32,615 nt of DNA from DYGT01 sp964607795. GTDB taxonomy: Bacteria; Patescibacteriota; Microgenomatia; UBA8517. Of the stretch, positions 7,227 through 13,599 are shown in pieces. Within the stretch, counting starts at the first letter, position 1; every line of letters begins with the position of its first letter. The stretch spans positions 1 to 32,615 of the forward strand of contig CAZSLA010000007.1 in the NCBI GenBank assembly GCA_964607795.1. The letters are read 5' to 3'. A program made the position numbers and the translations under genes. Below the pieces are notes generated by a model. It made no database searches, had not been told where the DNA came from, and was given only the letters and a program-made list of their open reading frames with translations.

Positions 7227-8409
7227 TAGTATCTTTATCCAAACCTAAACTGTCGAGAATTACTTGGCGATGCTCATCAGAGGCTAAAAAGGGTTTTAGA
7301 TCAATTGGTACTCTGTGGCCACCGTTTTGGGTAATTCCACTCCCTCTGGTAACAGGAGCATTTAAGAGTTCCCAATCTACTAGTCCCATTAGACTCTCAA
7401 TCCTTCTTGAGGCTTCTTTAAAGTCCTTAACCTGCGTTATCAAATCAATTTCTTCAAAGCTTTCTTCGGTAAGCTTTGGAGTGTATGTTTCTCCTGAAGC
7501 GATTGCTCTACATATTTCAGCTACCTTATATCTCAACGCGCACTGCAGCAGAAAGTCAGAAGCAACCTCGCTGGCCCTAGGATACTTCTGCATTATATGT
7601 CTAGCTACTTCATTTGCGGTATCAGATTCGTACATTAGAGATTTGCGGGCAAAAACATTTAAATCATTAACTGATTCAGCGGCTCTAAAATGTCTTAGCC
7701 GTGCCTGAATGTGATCGGTAATATCTACTCTCGCAAAATGAAGAAAAGCCGAGTTAAGAACCTCCTGCCTATCTTCTTCAGGCACAAGTCGATTCATTCG
7801 ACTATCGGAGGTGATACCTTGATATCCAAACATAGTCCTTATAATACTTGTATCTACCAGAAGCAAGCTCCCTTTTAGTCTTCTTGTCGGTCTGTGTTTG
7901 TGAGTAAATTCCCACGCTAATGGATGTTTATCAGCTTCAAAGATACGCATAAAGGCTATTTCCTGCGGACTTAAATCAATTCCAGATCCCGTAATTATTT
8001 CCAAAGGATAAGTTGCATAATTCGATCCCGCTACAGGCTTATTGCCTTCATTCCACAAATTCGCCAATGCCATTGGAAGTCTTGAGATATCCGCGTCAGT
8101 TAAGAAAATTCGCTCATATCCTTCCTCGACGGCACGTCGTCCGATTGTTTTCTCAGCATTAACTATCCCTGGAGGAGTTTTTATGAACTTAACATCAGCA
8201 TTATACTTAGACTTATTTATTTTGTAAGAAAGAGGGTCTTTTTGAGATATCCTCGGGCCATTAATACCTACAACAATCTTTGCATCTATGTTTAACTGTC
8301 CCAAACAATCATCAATATTTTGAAGGCAAGCCTCAAGCACTTCGATCCCTTCTCCATCGTAAAAAGGGACTCCTACAACAGTTCTTTTGTCAATCAGTCG
8401 TTCAGCCAT
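7219..8409 (-). CDS. GT-A (GT2-like) glycosyltransferase
   Basis: The 396-residue protein opens TVVGVPFYDGEGIEVLEACLQNI, followed by IVVGINGPR, a nucleotide-sugar Rossmann start of the GT-A fold. IFLTDADISRLP (Asp 105 and Asp 107) is a DxD-type metal site. HKHRPTRRLKGSLLLVDTS resembles the acceptor region of GT2 enzymes. No membrane helix is seen, so it is a soluble enzyme. The C-terminal 150 residues are helical and not recognised. It is the first gene of a tight run and has a TATAAT 13 bases upstream. It probably works with the downstream GT4 enzyme on one glycan. Confidence 0.65.
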   Translation of the reverse strand: MAERLIDKRTVVGVPFYDGEGIEVLEACLQNIDDCLGQLNIDAKIVVGINGPRISQKDPLSYKINKSKYNADVKFIKTPPGIVNAEKTIGRRAVEEGYERIFLTDADISRLPMALANLWNEGNKPVAGSNYATYPLEIITGSGIDLSPQEIAFMRIFEADKHPLAWEFTHKHRPTRRLKGSLLLVDTSIIRTMFGYQGITSDSRMNRLVPEEDRQEVLNSAFLHFARVDITDHIQARLRHFRAAESVNDLNVFARKSLMYESDTANEVARHIMQKYPRASEVASDFLLQCALRYKVAEICRAIASGETYTPKLTEESFEEIDLITQVKDFKEASRRIESLMGLVDWELLNAPVTRGSGITQNGGHRVPIDLKPFLASDEHRQVILDSLGLDKDTNV

Positions 8410-8422
8410 AAAACTATGGGGA

Positions 8423-8428
8423 ATTATA
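8423..8428 (-). promoter_or_regulatory. Putative -10 for the glycosyltransferase run
   Basis: TATAAT on the minus strand, 13 bases before the ATG at 8409. This would give a leader of only about six bases. A TTAGAC hexamer lies 18 bases upstream of it. Confidence 0.45.
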
Positions 8429-8485
8429 AGTCTTTTAAACCTAGAAGTCTAACTTAAGCCGTATAGATGAGGAATTTATACAGCA

Positions 8486-9094
8486 CTATTCTTTTCTTGT
8501 AAGAGTCTTAAAAGCTTCATTGCATGCTTCCCAAACGGTATTAAGGTCTGCTTCAGCATCAACGTTTATTATGCGAGTCACTTCTCCCAATGTTCGCACA
8601 GCCTCACTTGTGTATTTTAGGTGATCTACATAGCGTTTTCCTGCAAATTCTATGGATGATTCTCCTCTAATCCTTTCGCCGCTTCTTACACCCCTACCTG
8701 AAAGCCTTTCTTTAGAAGTTTCCAGAGAAATATTCAGGTTGATACATCCCAGTAAAGTGTGATTACCTTCTTTTATTGTTTCCAAAAACATTCCGGTTGC
8801 ATCAGAAAATCTTGGGTACCCATCTACAAGCACAACCGAATTATCCGGACACTGTGATATAAACTCAAATATCACCCCATTAACAACCTTATGATCAAGC
8901 AGAGTAGGGGCGTCAGGGGAATTAACGACACTTCCGTATGCAGATTCGACAACACCATTACGGATACCCCTCAAGCGATTCCCTGCCGAAACATGGAAAA
9001 CAGGGCGTTCGTTTACAGAATAATTAGCTAACCTCTCCGAGTGCGTAGATTTTCCTGCCCCAGGAGTGCCATGGACTACAATTATTTCGGCCAT
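8486..9094 (-). CDS. Adenylate-kinase-like nucleoside monophosphate kinase
   Basis: Numbered from the ATG at 9094 (202 residues). IIVVHGTPGAGKSTHSERL is a Walker A loop with Lys 15. FHVSAGNRLR is an NMP-binding helix start. VVLVDGYPRFSDA (91-99) matches the DGFPR motif of adenylate kinases. ERLSGRGVRSGERIRG is a short lid, and the C-terminus carries the usual VDAEADLNTVWE. The lid lacks the cysteine zinc site. The frame opens further upstream to 9130, but TATAAT ends six bases before 9094 and family proteins start here. It may supply nucleotides for the sugar-transfer genes downstream, or act on an unusual monophosphate. Confidence 0.75.
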   Translation of the reverse strand: MAEIIVVHGTPGAGKSTHSERLANYSVNERPVFHVSAGNRLRGIRNGVVESAYGSVVNSPDAPTLLDHKVVNGVIFEFISQCPDNSVVLVDGYPRFSDATGMFLETIKEGNHTLLGCINLNISLETSKERLSGRGVRSGERIRGESSIEFAGKRYVDHLKYTSEAVRTLGEVTRIINVDAEADLNTVWEACNEAFKTLTRKE

Positions 9095-9100
9095 GGCGGA

Positions 9101-9130
9101 ATTATAAAATATAGGCTTAGGTTCATGCAA
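9101..9130 (-). promoter_or_regulatory. Leaderless promoter of the adenylate-kinase-like gene
   Basis: Minus strand: TTGCAT (9125-9130), 18-base spacer, TATAAT (9101-9106), six bases, ATG at 9094. Confidence 0.55.
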
Positions 9131-9339
9131 ATATTGTACAGGCTAAACAGCTACCTTTGGAAATTTAGAACTTACTATTCTCTCTTTCTTATCCCTCTCC
9201 AAAATCATCGGATAATATTTTGGCGATGGTATTTTTACTGTGAATTGAAATGAGACAGCTATAAGATAATCAAATGCTAGAGTTATAGTTACATAAATTT
9301 AAGCAAGTTCTTGTCACGCCTGACAAAATCTCCCAAATT
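9131..9339. other. Intergenic stretch with a short inverted repeat
   Basis: No coding frame is convincing. It holds a 6-bp inverted repeat TTGTCA-cgcc-TGACAA at 9311-9326, just upstream of the -35 of the phosphatase promoter and possibly an operator. Confidence 0.4.
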
Positions 9340-9367
9340 ATGACAGCTATTGCTTGGTTGATATAAT
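9340..9367 (+). promoter_or_regulatory. Promoter ATGACA-16-TATAAT of the histidine phosphatase
   Basis: ATGACA at 9340-9345, 16-base spacer, TATAAT at 9362-9367, then ten bases to the ATG at 9378. The layout is identical to the promoter at 2890-2917. Confidence 0.6.
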
Positions 9368-9377
9368 CTATCGACAT

Positions 9378-9831
9378 ATGAAAATATATTTAATCCGCCA
9401 TGCTAAATCTCAAGATGCTGAGGATGGGCTCAGCCAGAGGGATAATTCTCCTATTATTGATTCTGACATCGACAGGAATCATTTTAAGTATATCCAACCG
9501 CAAAAAGTCTACGTCTCACCTGTAACCAGAGCGCAACAAACTGCTCAAGTTTTGTTTGATGAGTTTGAAGTTCTGGATTATATTTACGAACATATCCCAC
9601 CCAGACTGCTCCAGGGGCAGCCGAAAGAAATCGGCAAGGCGTTTTGGGATAAACACTTACCTGAGATGATAGCAGATCATGGCTGGTCTCATGACGGAGG
9701 AGAAAGTTTCAATGCAATTATTAAGAGAGTCAAAAGATTCTACAAACACCTTTCTAACCTCTGCTGACTTTCAGGATAAATACTGGTTTATAAAATGGGA
9801 GAACTTGGAAGTAAAAGAGGTAAAGCTTTAA
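9378..9831 (+). pseudogene. Histidine phosphatase, internally deleted and frameshifted
   Basis: From the ATG at 9378 the product begins MKIYLIRHAKSQD with the catalytic RH pair, continues with VYVSPVTRAQQTAQVLFDEF (second Arg of the phosphate pocket) and GGESFNAIIKRVKRF. It then stops at a TGA at 9764-9766, after 129 residues. In another frame the sequence continues TSADFQDKYWFIKWENLEV to a TAA at 9829-9831, a plausible C-terminus of the same protein. Between the two parts the usual strand ending in a second catalytic His-Gly is missing. I infer loss of about 30-40 codons with a frame change. The upper part has a good promoter, so it may still be transcribed. Confidence 0.65.
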
Positions 9832-10044
9832 TACAGTTGTCATGACTACCTTTCAAAAAATTCTAATAATTCTAAAATTTAAGTCAAAGCTATGGGAGTT
9901 CGAGCCAGTTTTGAAATGACTGTCGATGTGTCTCTAAACATACAACTTGCGTGTCGAAAGTGTTGTGTAGTTGTTCTCCCAAGGCAAACTACCACCTTCC
10001 GCTACAAAGCCTAAGCCGTAGCAAATTGAGGCTGAAAATTGATA
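9832..10044. other. Intergenic stretch with short hairpin potential
   Basis: No convincing coding frame is seen on either strand. Short complementary pairs are present: GTAGTT (9967-9972) with AACTAC (9987-9992), GCTAC (10001-10005) with GTAGC (10018-10022), and GGGAG (9894-9898) with CTCCC (9976-9980). These are too short to call an RNA. Confidence 0.3.
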
Positions 10045-10515
10045 TCATAGGCGATGAAGTTGCCTTAATTGTTCTTTTTCAAGCCCCTTTACTGTAGCGT
10101 AATAATTACCTATGTCGTCTACTAAATGACCCCAAACAGCATTTGGAATAAGTTTCTCAGGCTGTGGGTACTACCTACTTGGTTCTGCGGTCTGAGAAGC
10201 AACTTTTATTGTGTTTAGGTGTAAATTTATTAACTTACTCCTGTTTGCTTGAATAACATCAGGCTGAAGCGGGTTGCCTTTTGAGTCAGTATATTTTACA
10301 TATCCCCCGCCAAGCACAAAAGCTATCGGAATTCTGCTGTTTCGGGCAAACTCAAAAACCAATTTATCACGCTTCAACAAAAAATTTTGATCTATCCCCT
10401 TTATACCACCTAGTCTATCATCTTCAAACACATCCATTCCTGCATCATAAATAATCAGGTTTGGATAGTATATTCTAGCTTCATCCCTAATGTATAATAT
10501 AATATCCATAGGCAC
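10045..10515 (-). pseudogene. Histone-deacetylase-like C-terminal remnant with in-frame amber codon
   Basis: The 114-codon frame from a GTG at 10515 contains LIIYDAGMDVFEDDRLGG, KRDKLVFEFAR, IPIAFVLGGGYVKY and LINLHLNTIKVAS. These match the C-terminal third of bacterial acetylpolyamine/histone deacetylase-like proteins: the metal-ligand Asp region, the DxLG turn and the catalytic-tyrosine GGGY. About 180 N-terminal residues with the zinc-binding His motifs are missing. After a TAG at 10171-10173 the same frame continues without a stop for 41 codons (LIPNAVWGHLVDDIG, LEKEQLRQLHRL) to a TGA at 10045. Whether that tail belonged to the same protein is unclear. The 5' end runs into the leader of the small membrane-protein gene on the other strand. 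Confidence 0.6.
10493..10498 (+). promoter_or_regulatory. Putative -10 upstream of the small membrane protein and ABC exporter
   Basis: TATAAT within TGTATAATATAATA. Predicted start near 10505 gives a leader of about 37 bases carrying a Shine-Dalgarno, unlike the leaderless genes. No convincing -35. Confidence 0.4.
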
Positions 10516-10530
10516 GCTTAACAGGTAAAA

Positions 10531-10535
10531 AGGAG
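10531..10535 (+). promoter_or_regulatory. Shine-Dalgarno of the 52-residue membrane protein
   Basis: AGGAG (in AAAAAGGAG) ends six bases before the ATG at 10542. It is one of the clearest ribosome binding sites in the window and supports the small ORF as real. Confidence 0.7.
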
Positions 10536-10541
10536 CATGAA

Positions 10542-10700
10542 ATGCGGACTAATAAGAGCAATGTCTTGTCCAAAGTCATTTTTTCCAGGCTGGACGGAGG
10601 GTTTCAGTTTTTTCTTGCTTTACTCCATCTGGTCGTCGTATCTGCAGGGATGCTTGCTGTCATGCTTTTTCTTTTGTATGCGTTTTCTCAGTGGCATTAA
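10542..10700 (+). CDS. Small membrane protein (52 aa) upstream of ABC exporter
   Basis: ATG at 10542 to TAA at 10700. The N-terminus is basic and polar (MRTNKSNVLSKVIFSRLDGG) and is followed by one long hydrophobic segment from about residue 22 to 47 with a small kink around SAGM, ending FSQWH. An AGGAG sits six bases before the start. The ABC exporter begins at 10718, or at a GTG at 10691 overlapping this stop, so the two are probably translated together. The layout, with a basic leader, a glycine pair and a hydrophobic tail directly before an exporter, could be a membrane subunit or small peptide substrate; nothing in the sequence decides this. I do not recognise a family. Confidence 0.6.
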   Translation: MRTNKSNVLSKVIFSRLDGGFQFFLALLHLVVVSAGMLAVMLFLLYAFSQWH

Positions 10701-10717
10701 TAGACACAGTTTTTATT

Positions 10718-12538
10718 ATGGAAAATAAAAGATTAACTTTAGCCGAGTTTTTGAGTTCACTGTGGTGGGTAGTTAAAAACTACTGGGATATAAGCCCTTT
10801 TTTAACTTTGGGTAGTTTTATAACTTCGGCCATCATGGAGTTTGGCAGGCTTGTGTATACCTACATTGCCGCCCTGACAATCGACGGGCTGATCAGCGTC
10901 CAAGCCGGGAAGCTAACTTTCTTTGAGGCCCTGGATATGCCGCTTATTTTAATGGTTGCTTATTCTCTGCTTTTTGGTGCGGCCGGATATTTGAATAATT
11001 ACTGCTTACAAGGCCTTTGGATGGTAACCAGGCCGGCCATGTTCCTTAAGCTTTATAAGAAATTGGAAAGCTTGGGTGTATCCGCACTTGAAAAGCCTGA
11101 TGTGAATAACCAGATAGAGCGCGTGGTGGATAATCTTTACCAGATGAACCGGCAGTTTGAAATTTTGACTTCCTTGACGGGCACGGTTGTGGGGATATTG
11201 GGCTCCATCCTGATAGTAGCCAATTTTGAGATGTTCATAGTTCTTCTTTTGCTTTTGGTTTCTGTACCTGGCGTGCTTTTGGACCAGCGATTTTTAAGAG
11301 AGATTTATCTGTTTGACTGGAAAACCACCGAGGATCGCAGACGGGCGTATAGCTCTATTTATAAATTGGTAGATTCGGTAAATCTTCAAGAGCTTTCCAT
11401 CACAGGCTCCGGAAGTTTTTTGGTTAAGAAGTTTCGCAATTTTATTGACTTTTGGATCAATACCCAAAGAAAGATGCGGTTAAATTGGTACGGGCTGGGT
11501 TTGTTGGCAAATGTTCCCGATACTTTGGCCAGAGTTTTTGGTTTTGTGGTGGTATTTATGCGCTTTTTAAAAGGGACTATTAGTATCGGCCAGGTCACAT
11601 TTTATATGCAGGCAATCAATACCCTAAGCTCAGACATTAGACGCGTCACACTGCGGGCAAATAATTTGTTTGAATCTGCCCAAAGAATCAGAGAAATTCA
11701 GCAGATATTTGCCCTAACCCCAGCTTTTAAAGATGGTAAACTGAAGCTCCCCAAACTTGAGCGCGGTCCTGAAATTGAGCTTAGAAATGTAAGTTTTATT
11801 TATCCCAATTCCCAAAAAAGTGTTTTGAAAAATATACGCTTGAAAATAAATTCCGGCGAAAAAATTGCCATTGTCGGCCATAACGGCGCCGGAAAAACAA
11901 CTTTGGTAAAGCTTCTTGCGCGCTTTTATCTTCCCACCCACGGATCTATCTTGGTTAACGGCCAAGAACTCAAAGATCTAAGCAAAAAAAGTTTATACAA
12001 CAATATGGGCGTTTTGTTTCAGGAGTTTAATAAATACGGTGAGCTGACGGCGAGGGAGAATATTATGATCGGCCGCGTAGATAAAAGGAAGCCCCATGCA
12101 GTCGTAAAAGCCGCCAAAAAGGCGGATGCACACAGCTTTATTAAGGAATATAAAAACCGATATGATCAGTTATTAAGCGAAAAATACAAAGGCGGTACCC
12201 GTCCCTCCACGGGCGAATGGCAGAAATTGGCAATCGCCAGATTTTTTTACCGTAATGCCCCGCTTGTCATTTTTGATGAGCCCACGGCCGCAATTGATGC
12301 AGTTTCCGAAAAGAAAATATTTGACAAAATATATAAATTTTTGACCAACAAAACGGTAATAATCATCAGCCACCGTTTTTCCACCGTGCGTAATGCCGAT
12401 AGGATCATCGTTTTGGAGAAAGGCCAGATTGTGGAGGAAGGCAGCCACCAAAAGCTCATCAAATTAAACGGCAGATATGCCAAGGCATTTGAGCTCCAGG
12501 CCGAAGGCTATTATACGGCCAGTAAAATAAACAGTTGA
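10718..12538 (+). CDS. ABC exporter, fused permease and ATPase (type IV/ABCB-like)
   Basis: Residues 1 to about 310 carry around six membrane helices of an ABC exporter. The ATPase domain follows: Walker A VGHNGAGKTTLVKLL at about residue 386, Q-loop LFQEFNKYGELTARENI, signature RPSTGEWQKLAIAR, Walker B APLVIFDEPTAAIDA and switch ISHRFSTVRNADRI. One half-transporter would work as a homodimer. The signature is odd: the usual LSGGQ is PSTGE, with Pro for Leu and Thr for the first Gly. The frame opens at a GTG at 10691, but 10718 is the first ATG and is chosen; neither has a Shine-Dalgarno. The substrate is unknown; lipid, peptide or drug are all possible. Confidence 0.9.
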   Translation: MENKRLTLAEFLSSLWWVVKNYWDISPFLTLGSFITSAIMEFGRLVYTYIAALTIDGLISVQAGKLTFFEALDMPLILMVAYSLLFGAAGYLNNYCLQGLWMVTRPAMFLKLYKKLESLGVSALEKPDVNNQIERVVDNLYQMNRQFEILTSLTGTVVGILGSILIVANFEMFIVLLLLLVSVPGVLLDQRFLREIYLFDWKTTEDRRRAYSSIYKLVDSVNLQELSITGSGSFLVKKFRNFIDFWINTQRKMRLNWYGLGLLANVPDTLARVFGFVVVFMRFLKGTISIGQVTFYMQAINTLSSDIRRVTLRANNLFESAQRIREIQQIFALTPAFKDGKLKLPKLERGPEIELRNVSFIYPNSQKSVLKNIRLKINSGEKIAIVGHNGAGKTTLVKLLARFYLPTHGSILVNGQELKDLSKKSLYNNMGVLFQEFNKYGELTARENIMIGRVDKRKPHAVVKAAKKADAHSFIKEYKNRYDQLLSEKYKGGTRPSTGEWQKLAIARFFYRNAPLVIFDEPTAAIDAVSEKKIFDKIYKFLTNKTVIIISHRFSTVRNADRIIVLEKGQIVEEGSHQKLIKLNGRYAKAFELQAEGYYTASKINS

Positions 12539-12569
12539 AATAGGCTTTTACCTTCATTAGCTTGTTTAT

Positions 12570-12965
12570 CTATTTTTTAAACACACTTCGGCTAACGAGC
12601 TTTGCGGTATAAACTATTTGCTTGAGTTCTCCGTCTTCTTCGATTTCGTTGCTTCCAGACAGGCGTTGATATTCGCGTAAATAATATGAAAGCCCATCTT
12701 TGTATTCTGCCATTTGTTCCCTGAGCTCCTTGATTTTTTGGCCCAAACCGTTTGACTCCGGCTTTCCCAGAAGCTCGCGCTTGATGGCCGATTTTTTCTT
12801 GGAGGCTCCTTTGCTAAGTTCACTCGCTTCTCTGTAGGCGTCATTGTTTTCCAAGTACGAAGCAAGCATTTCGCACTGGAGTTTTAACTCGTGCTTAAGT
12901 TCCTGGATTTTTTTGCTCCGCTCAGAAATTGCTGCCTCTACCAATGCCAGTTCGTTATTTTCCAT
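12570..12965 (-). CDS. Coiled-coil protein (131 aa), unknown
   Basis: The sequence is almost entirely charged and helical: NELALVEAAISERSKKIQELKHELKLQCEML, then a basic middle (GASKKKSAIKREL), then a second helix QKIKELREQMAEYKDGLSYYLREYQRL. It has no membrane segment or catalytic motif. The two helices would form an antiparallel hairpin. A perfect 13-bp palindrome lies immediately before the start codon. It is on the same strand as the CarD-like gene, 57 bases downstream, and the two may be linked. I do not recognise a family. Confidence 0.7.
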   Translation of the reverse strand: MENNELALVEAAISERSKKIQELKHELKLQCEMLASYLENNDAYREASELSKGASKKKSAIKRELLGKPESNGLGQKIKELREQMAEYKDGLSYYLREYQRLSGSNEIEEDGELKQIVYTAKLVSRSVFKK

Positions 12966-12978
12966 GTTAGAATCTAAC
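12966..12978. promoter_or_regulatory. 13-bp palindrome abutting the start of the coiled-coil gene
   Basis: GTTAGAATCTAAC is symmetric about its central base and touches the ATG at 12965. On the minus strand TAGATT within it could be a -10 five bases before the ATG, so a protein bound here would block transcription. Confidence 0.4.
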
Positions 12979-13022
12979 TTTATCGGATAGTAATTTCGTT
13001 TGCAAGCCTTGAATTTTTGGTC

Positions 13023-13529
13023 TCAGAGAGCGGATCTTTTCAGGGCTCTGCGAATTTTTATCTCTGCTGTTTTCAAGCTGATGTGGCCGGCGTAAGCAAT
13101 CTCCTCGCTTAGTCGCTCTACAAGGTGCTTGAAAGCAGATTCCTTGCTTCGAGTGAAGTTTTTGGTTTCATCTTGTTTTTCCAGCCACAGGCTTTTTAGG
13201 ATTTTGGCGGTTTTGCCGGCTTTATTGACGCCCAGAACTTCTTTGGCGTCGGTTGTCTCCACCAGGTTAAGTGTGTCATCTGCTTTTGAAGCAAGAAGGG
13301 TTAGGATTTTTTTCATGCGCTTTTCATTGATCGGCCGGCGGATGTTGGTTTTCTCTAAGCTTTTAACCGGTATGGAGCAAGTCATACCGCCGTCTTTTTT
13401 TGATTTAAAATAGGGCCGAAAATGGATAATGTCAGTATCATTTTTGCGGTTTCCTTCGACTTTGAAGATATTATAAACGCGGCCGAAATCGACAATTTTA
13501 TCACCTACTTTGTATCGCGTTGAGTTCAT
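13023..13529 (-). CDS. CarD-like transcription regulator
   Basis: The 168-residue protein starts TRYKVGDKIVDFGRVYNIFKVEG, followed by IHFRPYF, a glycine turn, TCSIPVKSLEKTNIRRPI. This is the small beta-barrel RNA-polymerase-interacting domain of the CarD/CdnL/TRCF family. The C-terminal half (about 60-168) is helical and basic (RMKKILTLL, AFKHLVERLSEEIAYAG, EIKIRRALKRSAL), fitting the DNA-contacting helical domain. It would bind the RNA polymerase beta subunit and stabilise open complexes at promoters. It is divergent from tgt, and both starts share a 70-base gap. The domain match is by pattern of hydrophobic and glycine positions. Confidence 0.75.
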   Translation of the reverse strand: MNSTRYKVGDKIVDFGRVYNIFKVEGNRKNDTDIIHFRPYFKSKKDGGMTCSIPVKSLEKTNIRRPINEKRMKKILTLLASKADDTLNLVETTDAKEVLGVNKAGKTAKILKSLWLEKQDETKNFTRSKESAFKHLVERLSEEIAYAGHISLKTAEIKIRRALKRSAL

Positions 13530-13587
13530 TTAGCTACATCAGGATAGCATATCAAATTTAAAATAGCCAGAAGAGTTTAAAAAATGA

Positions 13588-13593
13588 TAAAAT
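13588..13593 (+). promoter_or_regulatory. Putative -10 of leaderless promoter for tgt
   Basis: TAAAAT, six bases, ATG at 13600. No Shine-Dalgarno. The surrounding run of A makes the -35 hard to assign. Confidence 0.45.
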
Positions 13594-13599
13594 CGGCAG

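Noticed and set aside
9894..9980. GGGAGTTCGAGCC looks like a tRNA T-arm, and GGCAAAC nearby recalls a tmRNA resume codon
   Set aside because: The T-stem partners do not pair, no acceptor or anticodon arms can be drawn, and no tag frame ending in Ala-Ala follows.
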